Positions 31,748 through 42,293 of a stretch of DNA of 64,000 nt are shown here, in pieces. The translations under genes were made by a program, and so were the position numbers. Source of the DNA: Lachnospiraceae bacterium (GTDB taxonomy: Bacteria > Bacillota > Clostridia > Lachnospirales > Lachnospiraceae); NCBI GenBank assembly GCA_902363675.1, contig CABJAV010000005.1, positions 1 through 64,000 of the forward strand, in the 5' to 3' direction. Within the stretch, counting starts at the first letter, position 1. Each line of letters begins with the position of its first letter. The notes beneath the pieces are model-generated. The model saw only the letters and a list, made by a program, of their open reading frames with translations. It was not told where the DNA came from and searched no databases.

Positions 31748-34396
31748 CTACCAACGGTTCTTTACTTTGTTCTGCAATTCATATAATTTGTTCAAAGCGT
31801 CAAGAGGTGTCATATGTCCGATATCCACTTCACGGAGTTCCTGTATGATATCATCATCTTTTACCGTGTCAAACAGCGACATTTGCGTCAGATCCACTTC
31901 ATCGAGATGTTCCTTTTTCTTCTTTGTAGTCGTTGCACCTTCCACGGAAATATTTTTTACCGTTTCTGTGATATCGTTTGCCGCAAGCTGATTAACAATT
32001 TCTTTTGCACGGTCAACGACCATATCCGGCAGACCGGCAAGTTTTGCCACCTGGATACCATAACTTTTATCTGCCCCGCCTTTGACAATCTTTCGTAAAA
32101 ATACGATATCATCGCCTTTTTCTTTTACAGCAATGCAGTAATTGTTAACACTGTTTAACTTTCCTTCAAGTTCCGTCAGCTCATGATAATGTGTCGCAAA
32201 CAATGTTTTGGCTCCAAGTAATTTGGGATTGCTGATGTATTCTACTACTGCCCATGCAATACTCAATCCATCGAAGGTACTTGTTCCACGACCAATCTCA
32301 TCGAGAATGAGCAGAGAATTGGATGTCGCATTGCGCAGAATATTTGCGACTTCATTCATCTCTACCATAAAGGTACTCTGACCACTGGCAAGATCATCTG
32401 AAGCGCCTACACGTGTGAAGATACGGTCAACGATTCCGATATTAGCAGATTCTGCAGGGACGTAACTTCCAATCTGTGCCATAAGAACAATCAATGCCGT
32501 TTGACGCATATAGGTAGATTTACCGGCCATATTCGGTCCGGTTATAATAGATATACGATTGTTATGATTATCCAAGTATGTATCATTATCAATAAACAGA
32601 TCATTTACGATCATTTTTTCGACAACCGGATGTCTTCCACCTTTGATATCAATAATACCACTCTCATTGATTTTTGGTCTGCAGTAATTATTCTGACTTG
32701 CCACCAATGCGAGAGAAACAAATACATCAATCTTTGCAATTGCTTTTGCAGTACGCTGAATACGCTGTACATTCGCAGCAATTTCATCCCTGATCTGACG
32801 GAAGAGATCATATTCGAGATTTACCAGACGATCCTGTGAACCAAGAATCGTATCCTCAAGTTCTTTCAGTTCTGGAGTGATATAACGTTCCGCATTCGTA
32901 AGTGTCTGCTTTCGCACGTAATAATCCGGGACCATATCCTTGAAAGAATTTGTCACTTCCAGATAATACCCAAATACTTTGTTATATTTGATACGCAGAT
33001 TTTTTATTCCTGTCTTTTCACGTTCACTTGCCTCTAAATCCGCAAGCCATTTCTTGCCATCTGTCGATGCGCTTCGCAGGCGATCCACCTCTTCGTGATA
33101 CCCGGTCTTGATAATATCACCGTCACGGACAGAAATCGGTGGTTCATCGTTGATTGACGCAAGAAGCAATGCATATAGATCTTCCAGGCAGTCAAAATCA
33201 TTGCGGATTTTTTCTGCCAATGCACCGTCAATATCTTTTAAAAGTGTTGCTATCGGTGGCAGCATTTCCAATGAGTTACGAAATGCAATCATGTCCCGGG
33301 GATTTGCTGTCTGATAGGTAATTCTTGTAATCAGACGCTCCAGGTCATAAATCGGGTTTAAATATTCCCGTAATTCTTCTCTGGTAATCTCCTGCTCATT
33401 TAACTTTGCAATCAGTTCCTGTCTCTCCAAAATTTCTGTTTTATCGATCAGTGGCTGTTCGACATAGGAACGAAGTAGTCTTGCACCCATCGCAGTTTTT
33501 GTCTTATCGAGAACCCAAAGGAGAGAACCCCGCTTCTGCTTTTCACGAAGTGTCTCTACAAGTTCAAGATTTCTGCGGCTTGAACTGTCGATAATCATGT
33601 ACTTTCCAATGGAATATGGGCGAATCTCCAAAATATTGGAGAGGGAATTTTTCTGTGTTTCATACAGATATTTGAGCATAGCACCTGATGCAATCACACC
33701 GCTGTCATAATCCTCCAGCCCCAACCCGATCAGGCTTTGTATATGGAAATGCGAAAGCAACGTCTCTTTTGCAAGTTCGTCACCAAAATACCAGGAATCC
33801 AAAGCAGAAATAGTAATATTCAAACGGTTTTTGATGTCATCGATGTCTACACCACTCATATAAAACGGTTCATTGCATATAATTTCTGAAGGAGCAAAAC
33901 GGTTTAATTCATCCAGAAGTTTGCGTTCACTGTCAACCTCCGTAACAAAGAAATCACCAGTTGTAACATCCGTTGTAGCAATTCCATATTTATCCGTGAG
34001 ATAAACAATACACATCAGATAATTATTTTTTCCTTCATCCAGTGACTGCATGTCCGTATTTGTTCCCGGGGTTACTACACGGATGACTTCACGCTTTACA
34101 ATTCCTTTTGCCAGTTTTGGATCTTCTACCTGTTCACAGATTGCTACTTTATAACCTTTTGTCACAAGCCTGTTGATATACGAGTCTGCTGCATGAAACG
34201 GTACTCCACACATCGGTGCACGCTCTTTGAGGCCGCAGCTTTTTCCGGTTAATGTCAATTCCAGCTCTTTGGAAACAGTTTTTGCATCGTCAAAAAACAT
34301 TTCATAGAAATCTCCGAGACGATAAAACAAAATACAGTCTTTATATTCTTCTTTTGTCTGCAGATAATGCTGCATCATTGGTGTAACTTCTTGCAC
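31748..34396 (-). CDS. mutS: DNA mismatch recognition protein MutS
   Basis: An 882-residue mismatch-binding ATPase. The mismatch-contact Phe-x-Glu lies in RLGDFYEMF near the N-terminus, and the C-terminal ATPase has Walker A GPNMAGKST and the LILDEIGRGTSTFDG Walker B. The start is a GTG at 34396 behind AGAAAGGA; a longer frame to 34447 would overlap the upstream gene and the added residues do not look like MutS. It forms a unit with mutL and miaA. Confidence 0.95.
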   Translation of the reverse strand: MQEVTPMMQHYLQTKEEYKDCILFYRLGDFYEMFFDDAKTVSKELELTLTGKSCGLKERAPMCGVPFHAADSYINRLVTKGYKVAICEQVEDPKLAKGIVKREVIRVVTPGTNTDMQSLDEGKNNYLMCIVYLTDKYGIATTDVTTGDFFVTEVDSERKLLDELNRFAPSEIICNEPFYMSGVDIDDIKNRLNITISALDSWYFGDELAKETLLSHFHIQSLIGLGLEDYDSGVIASGAMLKYLYETQKNSLSNILEIRPYSIGKYMIIDSSSRRNLELVETLREKQKRGSLLWVLDKTKTAMGARLLRSYVEQPLIDKTEILERQELIAKLNEQEITREELREYLNPIYDLERLITRITYQTANPRDMIAFRNSLEMLPPIATLLKDIDGALAEKIRNDFDCLEDLYALLLASINDEPPISVRDGDIIKTGYHEEVDRLRSASTDGKKWLADLEASEREKTGIKNLRIKYNKVFGYYLEVTNSFKDMVPDYYVRKQTLTNAERYITPELKELEDTILGSQDRLVNLEYDLFRQIRDEIAANVQRIQRTAKAIAKIDVFVSLALVASQNNYCRPKINESGIIDIKGGRHPVVEKMIVNDLFIDNDTYLDNHNNRISIITGPNMAGKSTYMRQTALIVLMAQIGSYVPAESANIGIVDRIFTRVGASDDLASGQSTFMVEMNEVANILRNATSNSLLILDEIGRGTSTFDGLSIAWAVVEYISNPKLLGAKTLFATHYHELTELEGKLNSVNNYCIAVKEKGDDIVFLRKIVKGGADKSYGIQVAKLAGLPDMVVDRAKEIVNQLAANDITETVKNISVEGATTTKKKKEHLDEVDLTQMSLFDTVKDDDIIQELREVDIGHMTPLDALNKLYELQNKVKNRW

Positions 34397-34409
34397 AATT
34401 TTGTCCTTT

Positions 34410-35996
34410 CTACAATGGTCGGTATTTTTCCATGACAGCAGTGGCAACCTTCAGTCCATCGATTGCTGCTGACATAATTCCTCCTGCGTAACCCGCGCCT
34501 TCCCCACACGGATAAATGCCGGTGATCATGCTCTCACAGTGCTCATTTCGTAAAATACGTACAGGTGATGAGGTTCGTGTCTCCATGCCGGATAAAATCG
34601 CATCTGCCCGGTCAAATCCGGTGACAATTTTCGCAAAATGCGCCATTCCCTGCATAAAGGACTGCTCCATTTCGTTGGACATCAACCCACGTAAATTAGA
34701 AAATACGGTCTGGCCTTTTGTTTCCGATGCATACGCACCATATGCGGAGCTTTCCACATTCTGACAATAATCTCCAAATAACTGCTGTGGAATTTTTCCG
34801 TTTCCAAGCATATAGTTTTTGTGTTCGAGCATTCTCTGATATCGCATACCTGCCAATGCATCTTCTCCACCAAAATCATCTTTCGTTACAGAAACAATGA
34901 TTGCTGAATTTGCATTCGTCGCATTTCGACCGGAATAGCTCATTCCATTGACACAGGTCCTTTCCGGCTCGGAAGATGCGTTTACAACATAACCGCCCGG
35001 ACACATACAAAATGAATATACGCCACGCCCATTCGGAAAATTCGAGGTAACTTTATACGGCGCTGCCGGAAGCTTCGGTCCGGTCCATTCTCCATACATT
35101 GCCTGATCAATCATCTTCTGTGGGTGTTCCACACGAAATCCGACTGCAAAATTCTTTGCTTCCATCGGAATGGCTTTTTGTTCTAACATTTCAAACGTGT
35201 CTCTTGCACTGTGCCCCAATGCGAGAATTACAACATCCGTTGGAATGGTTTCTTTTTCTGTGACAATTGCTTTTAGCCGGCCTTTTTCAATCACAAGATC
35301 CGTCATCTGATTTTCAAAAAGGAAAGTTGCACCTTTTGCCTCCAGATAGGTACGCATGTTGGCAATTACTTTGGATAAAATGTCGGTACCTATATGAGGT
35401 TTATTGTCATAAAGAATTTCCGAAGGAGCACCAAATTTGACAAATGTACGCAGTACATAGCGGTTTCTTCCCGTAGGATCTTTAACAACCGAATTTAATT
35501 TTCCATCGGAAAACGTACCAGCACCACCTTCGCCGAACTGCACATTGGATTCCGGAAGCAATCTGCCTGTCTGCCAGAACTGCTCGACGTCTTTCTGGCG
35601 CTCCTGCACTTTTTTCCCCCGCTCAAGTACAAGTGGCAGATAACCTGCTTCTGTCAACTGATATGCAGCAAAAAGCCCTGCAGGTCCCGCACCTACAATA
35701 ACCGGACGAGCCGATAAATTTTCTTTTCCTGCGACAGGAAACTGATATTCACTTTCCGTTACCACAGAGACCGAGGACGGATGAATCTTCTTTTTTACTT
35801 TTGATTCATTATGTACGGTTACATGTACCGTATAAACATAAAACAGTTCCGGTTTTTTTCTTGCGTCCAGAGATTTTTTTATAATTTCATATGTAAAGGA
35901 TTCTGTTTTAGGTAAATTTAAAATTTTTCGAATTTTTTTTTCTAACTGTTGTTCGTTTTGCCCAACCGGCAATTTTATTTGATTTATTTTAAGCAT
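34410..35996 (-). CDS. FAD-dependent oxidoreductase (COG2509-type dehydrogenase)
   Basis: A 528-residue flavoprotein. An N-terminal small domain of about 90 residues precedes the Rossmann dinucleotide motif (VIVGAGPAGLFAAYQL, about 100-115) and the later VILALGHSARDTF and GAGYAGGIMSAAIDG motifs. It is widespread in Firmicutes as an uncharacterised FAD-dependent dehydrogenase, so the substrate is unknown. It ends 13 bp before mutS. Confidence 0.88.
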   Translation of the reverse strand: MLKINQIKLPVGQNEQQLEKKIRKILNLPKTESFTYEIIKKSLDARKKPELFYVYTVHVTVHNESKVKKKIHPSSVSVVTESEYQFPVAGKENLSARPVIVGAGPAGLFAAYQLTEAGYLPLVLERGKKVQERQKDVEQFWQTGRLLPESNVQFGEGGAGTFSDGKLNSVVKDPTGRNRYVLRTFVKFGAPSEILYDNKPHIGTDILSKVIANMRTYLEAKGATFLFENQMTDLVIEKGRLKAIVTEKETIPTDVVILALGHSARDTFEMLEQKAIPMEAKNFAVGFRVEHPQKMIDQAMYGEWTGPKLPAAPYKVTSNFPNGRGVYSFCMCPGGYVVNASSEPERTCVNGMSYSGRNATNANSAIIVSVTKDDFGGEDALAGMRYQRMLEHKNYMLGNGKIPQQLFGDYCQNVESSAYGAYASETKGQTVFSNLRGLMSNEMEQSFMQGMAHFAKIVTGFDRADAILSGMETRTSSPVRILRNEHCESMITGIYPCGEGAGYAGGIMSAAIDGLKVATAVMEKYRPL

Positions 35997-36006
35997 TCTG
36001 ACTCCA

Positions 36007-37242
36007 TTATGATACGGAACATCCGGCTACAAATCCACTGGACCATGCCCATTGCAGATTATAACCACCACAAATTCCATCCACATCAAGAATTTCACCG
36101 GCAAAATACAGACCGGATAGTAATCGTGACTCCAGTGTCTTCTCGTCAATTTCTTCTGTGCGGATACCTCCTGTGCATACCTGAGCAAATTCGAAATCCC
36201 GAACCTTTTCCAATGTCACCTGACAATCATGAATTCCGGCAGACAAACGCTCCATTCTTTCTGATGTAATATTTTCTAACATCTCATTGGGATGGATTCC
36301 TGCATATTTTAGAAGAACCGGTATTAATTTTTGATTCAAAAGACCGCTGAGAAGACGGTCTGCTTTCTCTTCTGTTTTGCTTCTTTCCATTCGTAAAGCA
36401 AATTCCGTGCATAACATTTCCGAAGATATTTCAGGAAGGAAATCGATTGCTACGGCAACAGTTTTCTTCTCATAAAGCGCACGGACTGCAGGACTGCTGA
36501 TCTGAAAAACCGGTATACCGGAAATTCCATAATCCGTCAGTTGCAGCTCTCCATGCTCCGTTGTTGCCGTATCCCCATCGATTTTCAATGTCAGGTTTGC
36601 ATCACATCGTACTCCTGCTACCTTTGAAAACTGTATTCCTTTTGCATAAAAGCCACATAAAGCAGGAAGAACCGGTACAAACCTGTGTCCCAACTCTTTG
36701 ATCACAGAAAACATAGAACCGTCACTTCCGAGTTTTGACGCAGCCAAAAGCCCTGATGCAACAATCACATTTCTGCAAGTATAAGATGTTTGCACTGTTT
36801 TGATTCGAAATCCATACTTATCTGGAAAAAGATCCAAAACCTCCTGTTCCAGATATACAGGAACATGTAAACGATTCAATTCATGATTGAAAGCTTCTAC
36901 CACGGAAACGGCCTGTCCGGAATTTGGATAATAATATCCGTTTTTTTCTTTTGGCCATATGCCAATCTCATGAAAAAAAGAAAGTGTGTCTTCTTTGGAA
37001 AAACGGTCCAGGACCGATTGTATCAATTGTATATTTCCATGAAAGCGGGATGTATCCATATTGTTATTGGTAAAATTGCATTTTCCATTACCTGTCGCAA
37101 GAATTTTCTTTCCTGGTTTATTCATCCGTTCAAGAATTGCTACAGATTTGCCTCTTCTGGCAGCTGTTATTGCAGCCATCATGCCAGAGGCACCGGCCCC
37201 AATAACAATGACATCCAGTAGTTTTGTACTTTTTTTACTCAT
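36007..37242 (-). CDS. BaiN/HI0933-type flavoprotein
   Basis: A 411-residue protein of the NAD(P)/FAD-dependent HI0933 family: GAGASGMMAA at 15-24, GNGKCNFTNNN, and the C-terminal GICGGYNLQWAWSSG. Some members (BaiN) are reported in bile-acid dehydroxylation, others remain uncharacterised, so the assignment stays at family level. It is 10 bp upstream of the COG2509-type gene. Confidence 0.88.
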   Translation of the reverse strand: MSKKSTKLLDVIVIGAGASGMMAAITAARRGKSVAILERMNKPGKKILATGNGKCNFTNNNMDTSRFHGNIQLIQSVLDRFSKEDTLSFFHEIGIWPKEKNGYYYPNSGQAVSVVEAFNHELNRLHVPVYLEQEVLDLFPDKYGFRIKTVQTSYTCRNVIVASGLLAASKLGSDGSMFSVIKELGHRFVPVLPALCGFYAKGIQFSKVAGVRCDANLTLKIDGDTATTEHGELQLTDYGISGIPVFQISSPAVRALYEKKTVAVAIDFLPEISSEMLCTEFALRMERSKTEEKADRLLSGLLNQKLIPVLLKYAGIHPNEMLENITSERMERLSAGIHDCQVTLEKVRDFEFAQVCTGGIRTEEIDEKTLESRLLSGLYFAGEILDVDGICGGYNLQWAWSSGFVAGCSVS

Positions 37243-37315
37243 ATGTTAAACTCCTTGAAACCAATAAAGTATTTTAACATATCACAAAAAATCTTTCAAT
37301 ATATCGAAGATTTCC

Positions 37316-37669
37316 TCAGCTGGAATAGCTTTCCAGAAAATCATACAGATCCGCTTCCGTAAAAAAGCCAATTCCATCCTCTGCTTTCTGCTGCATCGAT
37401 TCAGATAACGATCTGACTGCAATTCCGGTTTCAAAATATATGGTTTTCCCGTCTGAGCAATACACAACAAGTTTCTGATCCTTTGCCCTCACAAGATATG
37501 CATAATGAATGTGATCTGTATTTGCGGCAAGTACAGTTTCCGAATCTTCCGTCACTTCCAATGTTCCTGTTTCTTCAGGTATGGATTCTTTTTTGGTATT
37601 TGTAAAAGCTAGTATAAGAACTATGACTGCTAGTAAAACAATAATGCAGATACTTATTTTTCGTTTCAT
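37316..37669 (-). CDS. Small anchored protein, BofC C-terminal-like
   Basis: A 117-residue protein with one N-terminal membrane segment (ISICIIVLLAVIVLILAF) and an outside domain with the pattern HYAYLVRAKDQKLVVY followed by GIGFFTEADLYDFLESYSS. This resembles the small domain seen at the C-terminus of BofC-type proteins, but the match is from memory. The start at 37669 has GGGGTGATGAA upstream. Function unknown. Confidence 0.7.
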   Translation of the reverse strand: MKRKISICIIVLLAVIVLILAFTNTKKESIPEETGTLEVTEDSETVLAANTDHIHYAYLVRAKDQKLVVYCSDGKTIYFETGIAVRSLSESMQQKAEDGIGFFTEADLYDFLESYSS

Positions 37670-37759
37670 TTCATCACCCCAAATAAGTATCTGCATTTTA
37701 TTCTGGAATATTCATCCAGTTTCATTTTTTATTATAATAGTTACCTAATTTTAGAATAT

Positions 37760-39427
37760 TTACCGTAATAAATGCAGTTTCTTTGCGATGCGAACCAGAA
37801 GAGCTCCCTTCGGGAATCTTAGAATTTCTTCTTCGGACAATCCCTTAAATAAAAGCAATGTAACTGCATATACGATGGCCGCAATCATAATTGCAAGTAT
37901 CGTCGAAATTGCATTTGATTTCAGTAATGCATGGCATCCATGATAGAATAACCATGTGATAATTCCCATAATCACAGAAGAAATTGCCGGAATCACGAAT
38001 GTCTTGATCACTTCCTGTTTATAGCCACTGTATTTACGAATCGCCATGGAATTCATAACACACATCATCAGCGCAAAAAACATATTGGCAATTACGACTG
38101 CATAAATCTTCAAATGGAAGAAAAGCATCAGTATCACCAGAAGAATCACATGTGCAACAAGTGAAATTGCTGCATTGGTTACAGGAATCCTCATGCGGTT
38201 AATTCCCTGCAACAGACCATTGGACAATGTAGACATTGCATAAAAGACAACCGCAAATGCGCCAACATACATCATCATTGCTGCCATAGGCGCTGTCTGC
38301 GCAGTGCCCGGAAACAGTAACAGGAATATCGGCTCTCCAAGTACTGCAAGCCCAATTGTACACGGAAATGCAATTACCATAACAAAACGCATAGCTGCGT
38401 TAATCTGACTCCGTACACTTTCCATATCGTTTGCCGCAAAGGATGCGGTAAGCGTAGGCACAGAAGATGCTGCCATTGCCGATGCAATGGAAATCGGTAC
38501 ATTGATTAAAAGCTTATATTTTCCAGAAAAAACGCCCCACCAGGTATCTATCTGTACATCACTGTATCCCTGAAGTAATGCAACATTCTTAAATATTCCC
38601 TGATCAATGATTCCGCTGATATTGTAAACCGTTGTACTCAACAAAACAGGGATAATGGTTACAATAAGGATTTTCATGGTATAGGAGAACGAATCCACAT
38701 GAACATTTCGCTCTTTTCGCATTCTTCGCTTGAACACACGCATATAAGCAAAGAAAACAAAAAGTACAAATAATAATCCTGCAACCGCTCCAAGGTTTGT
38801 TCCAAGAGTACCACCGGCAGCTCCGTACGCAGCGCCATAATGATCAGGGTCCCCCAACACTGCTCCAATACGTTTTCCATACCCGGTCAGTACATATGCA
38901 GCCCAGATACTGATGATTGCATTGACAATCTGTTCAATGATCTGTGAAATAGCACTTGGCATCATGGTTCCCAATCCCTGAAAGAACCCTCGTAACACTC
39001 CAAGAACTGCAACTACAACTAGTGCGGGTCCAAGTATTTTCAAGGCGAATATACTGTATGGTGTTTTCAAAAGCGTAGCCGTAAAAAATTCAGCACCGAA
39101 ATAAACAACCAATGCTGCAATTGATCCGACAACTAATGCAAAAGTAAGTGCTCCTTTCAAAACCTGATATGCGGTATTGAATTGACCTTTGGCAACTTTT
39201 GCGGATACCGTTTTCGATACTGCAAGAGGTAGACTGTACGATGAAATAATCAATATAACATTGTAAATATCAAATGCACAACTATAGTATCCGTTTCCGA
39301 TATCTCCAAGAATACTGTTCATCGGAATACGATACACCAGACCAATAATTCTGCTTATAATTGACGCTACTGCAAGGATTGAACCCTGTACAAGAAAATT
39401 TGTTCCATTTTTCTTTGATTTACCCAT
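37760..39427 (-). CDS. MurJ/SpoVB-type lipid flippase
   Basis: A 555-residue polytopic protein of the MOP superfamily with about fourteen spans. The N-terminus (FLVQGSILAVASIISRIIGLVYRIPM) and SNGLLQGINRMRIP match the SpoVB/polysaccharide biosynthesis branch common in clostridia. It probably flips lipid-linked cell-wall or polysaccharide precursors. Vegetative MurJ or sporulation SpoVB cannot be told apart here. Confidence 0.85.
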   Translation of the reverse strand: MGKSKKNGTNFLVQGSILAVASIISRIIGLVYRIPMNSILGDIGNGYYSCAFDIYNVILIISSYSLPLAVSKTVSAKVAKGQFNTAYQVLKGALTFALVVGSIAALVVYFGAEFFTATLLKTPYSIFALKILGPALVVVAVLGVLRGFFQGLGTMMPSAISQIIEQIVNAIISIWAAYVLTGYGKRIGAVLGDPDHYGAAYGAAGGTLGTNLGAVAGLLFVLFVFFAYMRVFKRRMRKERNVHVDSFSYTMKILIVTIIPVLLSTTVYNISGIIDQGIFKNVALLQGYSDVQIDTWWGVFSGKYKLLINVPISIASAMAASSVPTLTASFAANDMESVRSQINAAMRFVMVIAFPCTIGLAVLGEPIFLLLFPGTAQTAPMAAMMMYVGAFAVVFYAMSTLSNGLLQGINRMRIPVTNAAISLVAHVILLVILMLFFHLKIYAVVIANMFFALMMCVMNSMAIRKYSGYKQEVIKTFVIPAISSVIMGIITWLFYHGCHALLKSNAISTILAIMIAAIVYAVTLLLFKGLSEEEILRFPKGALLVRIAKKLHLLR

Positions 39428-39466
39428 TTTTTAACCTCAACAACCTGAATCTCAGGTGTTTTACTT

Positions 39467-40579
39467 TTATTTTTGAAATTCCTCTGCCGTATGATAAATA
39501 ACATTCTGACTGGCACGGGAGTTCTCTACGATTTCCACCCAGGTTTTACCTGGATTCAGAATAATTTCCTTTCCATTCTCATCATAATACTGAGTTTTAG
39601 AACTTGCAGATGCCCGCGTCCAGGTAATATCGATTGCCTTACCATTGGTAATATATTTTCCTGTTCCACCAGACTGATAATTGATATCCAGTGTTCCATT
39701 TTTGGAATCCTTTAATGAGCTGGTACAGTTCTGGAGAATAATATTCTTGACGGCAAGCTGTTTGCCCGTTGCGCCATCAACCTGCTTATCTCCAAACTCA
39801 TAGCGATAATATAGCCCATCTTTTTTATTGTACAAAAACCAGGGCTTCGCGTCAACATAATACATCTTTACAACAGCAGCATCTTCTCCATTTTCTAACA
39901 TATTTTGAGTTTCTTCTGTTGCGAATTGATAATGTGGCGTGTAATTTTCTGGAAGAGAAGAGGTATAGCCATAATTTTTAATTGCGGCAGCCAGATCTTT
40001 TCCCGTTGTATACAAGTTATGTGGTGCCCTTCGGCTGTTATCACGATAATAATACCCACCGCCTTTTCCTGTAATACCATCCACATTATCAATGAAAGAA
40101 CTGTTGAGTACATCCAGGGCATATTTGCTTTCCCCTGCATGGAAATAGACAGCATCAAATTCTTTTGCAAAATATACGTAGTACAAACGACAGCTTCTTA
40201 CATTTCCAACTTTTTCGAGAGATTCAAAGTCCTGATAAATCGCCATCATGCGGGTAATGCCACCTTCTACCGGACATTCGTAAATCACATCGGCATTACC
40301 GACACCGTACTGTGGAAGTGTTACATGCGTATTTTCCGTCATAACCGCAACCGGTCTCTTCCATGCCAGCTTTTCATCAATCCATTCCCCAGTATAAAAG
40401 CTGCGTACTTCCCCTTCGTGTGTTGCCCCATTTTCCTGTGTTTCTGTCTCTGCTACAGGAAGCGCTTCTGTCTGAATCTGTGTCTCCGGCTGTACTGTCT
40501 GTTCGCTTTTTTTCTTACATCCGGTCAACGCCAAAACAGACATTGTCAAAATCACTGCACATATGATTTTACGTTTCAT
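39467..40579 (-). CDS. DUF3048 lipoprotein (YerB-like)
   Basis: A 370-residue lipoprotein: signal peptide with lipobox ALTGC (C21), a Gln/Thr/Glu-rich linker, then the DUF3048 N-terminal part (RPVAVMTENT, ADVIYECPVEGGITRMMAIYQD, VGNVRSCRLYYVYFAKEFDA) and C-terminal part. The function of the family is unknown. It is the last gene of the yqfC-ybeY run, 11 bp after ybeY. Confidence 0.85.
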   Translation of the reverse strand: MKRKIICAVILTMSVLALTGCKKKSEQTVQPETQIQTEALPVAETETQENGATHEGEVRSFYTGEWIDEKLAWKRPVAVMTENTHVTLPQYGVGNADVIYECPVEGGITRMMAIYQDFESLEKVGNVRSCRLYYVYFAKEFDAVYFHAGESKYALDVLNSSFIDNVDGITGKGGGYYYRDNSRRAPHNLYTTGKDLAAAIKNYGYTSSLPENYTPHYQFATEETQNMLENGEDAAVVKMYYVDAKPWFLYNKKDGLYYRYEFGDKQVDGATGKQLAVKNIILQNCTSSLKDSKNGTLDINYQSGGTGKYITNGKAIDITWTRASASSKTQYYDENGKEIILNPGKTWVEIVENSRASQNVIYHTAEEFQK

Positions 40580-40590
40580 ATTTTACTCCT

Positions 40591-41094
40591 TTATTCCTCT
40601 CGGGATATATTCATAGCTTCTAAGATTTCTCTTTGCTTTGGCTCCATGATTGCCGCGTCTTCCGGTGTCATATGGTCATAACCAAACAAATGAAGCATGC
40701 TATGTACGATCAGAAAAGCAAATTCTCTTTTTTCACTGTGTCCGTATGCCTTTGCCTGTTCCTGTACTTTTTCAACAGAAATAATAATATCTCCAAGCAT
40801 TGCTTCGCCGGTGTCTGGATTGAAATCATCATCACTTTCTTCATCAAGAAACGCAAAATCGCCGGCTTTTTTATAGGAGAGCATAGGAAAGCTTAATACA
40901 TCCGTCGGACGGTCAATCTGTCGGTATTCTTTGTTGATTACATGAATTCCTTTGTTGTCCGTGAGTGTGAGATTCACCTCTGCCTCATACGGAAAATTTT
41001 CATGTGCAATACAAAAGTTCACGACTTCTTCCGCAAGGGAAGCATATGCAAAATCAAAAGGTACCTTACATTCTTCTTCTAAATAAAAACTCAA
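40591..41094 (-). CDS. ybeY: Endoribonuclease YbeY (rRNA maturation)
   Basis: A 167-residue metal-dependent RNase for 16S rRNA 3'-end maturation and ribosome quality control. The zinc ligands H131, H135 and H141 (HSMLHLFGYDH) are present, as is the conserved TDVLSFP block. It overlaps the upstream HD-like gene by 4 bp. Confidence 0.95.
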   Translation of the reverse strand: MSFYLEEECKVPFDFAYASLAEEVVNFCIAHENFPYEAEVNLTLTDNKGIHVINKEYRQIDRPTDVLSFPMLSYKKAGDFAFLDEESDDDFNPDTGEAMLGDIIISVEKVQEQAKAYGHSEKREFAFLIVHSMLHLFGYDHMTPEDAAIMEPKQREILEAMNISREE

Positions 41095-42293
41095 CGCAAA
41101 ATCTCCTCCTTTGTCAAAAATTGTCTGATTTTCAAAAACTGATTCATACTCATTCCACAGTGATCATAAATTCCACTGGAAGAATATTCATTTAATGTCT
41201 GATTAATCAAAATCTCATGATTCCACTCACTTTTTTCAAAGCCATCATTTATTTTTTCAAGCTTAATGACAAGCGCATCTACCATATGCACAAGTGCTGA
41301 TTCTGGTATGGATGGCAATTTTTTCTCTCCATAATATTCCTGCAAGATTTTCAGCAAATCTTCCGGGAAGCATAAGCTTTTAGCTTTTTTAACGCCTTCT
41401 TCCACATACGGATCACCAATCCACTGTCCCATGCGGTAATAAAAGCCACCTGCCAGGCAGAGATTTTCATTGTACCCCACTGCTTTCGCACAACGGCTGG
41501 CAATATCAGAAACCTTGCGTGCATGCTCGTATTCTACCATAGAAAAATCTTTTAATGCCTTTACTTCCGAAAAATCATCTGAAACAATATCTAAAAGAAG
41601 GTTGTCCTTCTCTTTCTGAGCTCCATCCCATAACCAGCGGAACACAAAAAAGCAGCACAATGCGGTCATAGTGCCGTTAATTGCACCATAAATATATATT
41701 TTTTTACTGAATTCCTTATATGCCATATAATACGCAATTCCCGGAACAATCATATTCAGGCAAAATGCAAGTATAGAAATCCAGATACGATATTCTTTTT
41801 TTCGCAATGCCTGTGCCAGCACAGATGCCAAAAGTGTCAGCATACAAAAACACAACAATGCATAGAAACTATTGCCTGAAGAAATGCTAAGCAGAAGATC
41901 AAAAAAGATTCCTATAGTTATTGCAATTCCGTTGCTGCTGACTGCCAAAATCAAAATCGGAATCAACATAACCGGTCGAAAAAGTTCCGGCAAAAATGTC
42001 ATTACAAACGTAAGTACACAACAAATAAAATACGCAAACGCCAGCCTGATAAAGCTTGTCTGTGGATTATTTATCAGCCATCCAATACACCGCTCAAATT
42101 CCAACTGAAAAAAAAGCAGCATAAGAAAAACAAAATTCAAAAGAAACAGACATAGCCATTCATCTATGAAAAAGTGATTTTGTGCACACAAAAGGGCTGT
42201 CATTCCAAATGTTGCGATTACAATGGCAATCAATGACAGAACACGATACAGATTCATATGTTCCTTATGAACGGAATTACTTTTATCTTTCAT
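41091..42293 (-). CDS. PgpH-position membrane protein with degenerate HD domain
   Basis: A 400-residue protein: N-terminal membrane region with about seven or eight spans, then a C-terminal region like the HD phosphohydrolase domain of PgpH/YqfF c-di-AMP phosphodiesterases. The first His is kept (H257 in EYEHARKV), but the HD signature (YHDIGK in the family) reads YYRMGQ, so His-Asp has become Y286-R287. The large extracytoplasmic sensor domain of PgpH is missing. It sits where yqfF lies in the phoH-yqfF-ybeY order and is probably a non-catalytic derivative. Confidence 0.7.
   Translation of the reverse strand: MKDKSNSVHKEHMNLYRVLSLIAIVIATFGMTALLCAQNHFFIDEWLCLFLLNFVFLMLLFFQLEFERCIGWLINNPQTSFIRLAFAYFICCVLTFVMTFLPELFRPVMLIPILILAVSSNGIAITIGIFFDLLLSISSGNSFYALLCFCMLTLLASVLAQALRKKEYRIWISILAFCLNMIVPGIAYYMAYKEFSKKIYIYGAINGTMTALCCFFVFRWLWDGAQKEKDNLLLDIVSDDFSEVKALKDFSMVEYEHARKVSDIASRCAKAVGYNENLCLAGGFYYRMGQWIGDPYVEEGVKKAKSLCFPEDLLKILQEYYGEKKLPSIPESALVHMVDALVIKLEKINDGFEKSEWNHEILINQTLNEYSSSGIYDHCGMSMNQFLKIRQFLTKEEILR

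Noticed and set aside
39905..40681. 258-aa plus-strand open frame
   Set aside because: It lies antisense to the DUF3048 gene and the end of ybeY, has no ribosome site, and is rich in Cys/Phe/Ile as expected for a shadow frame.
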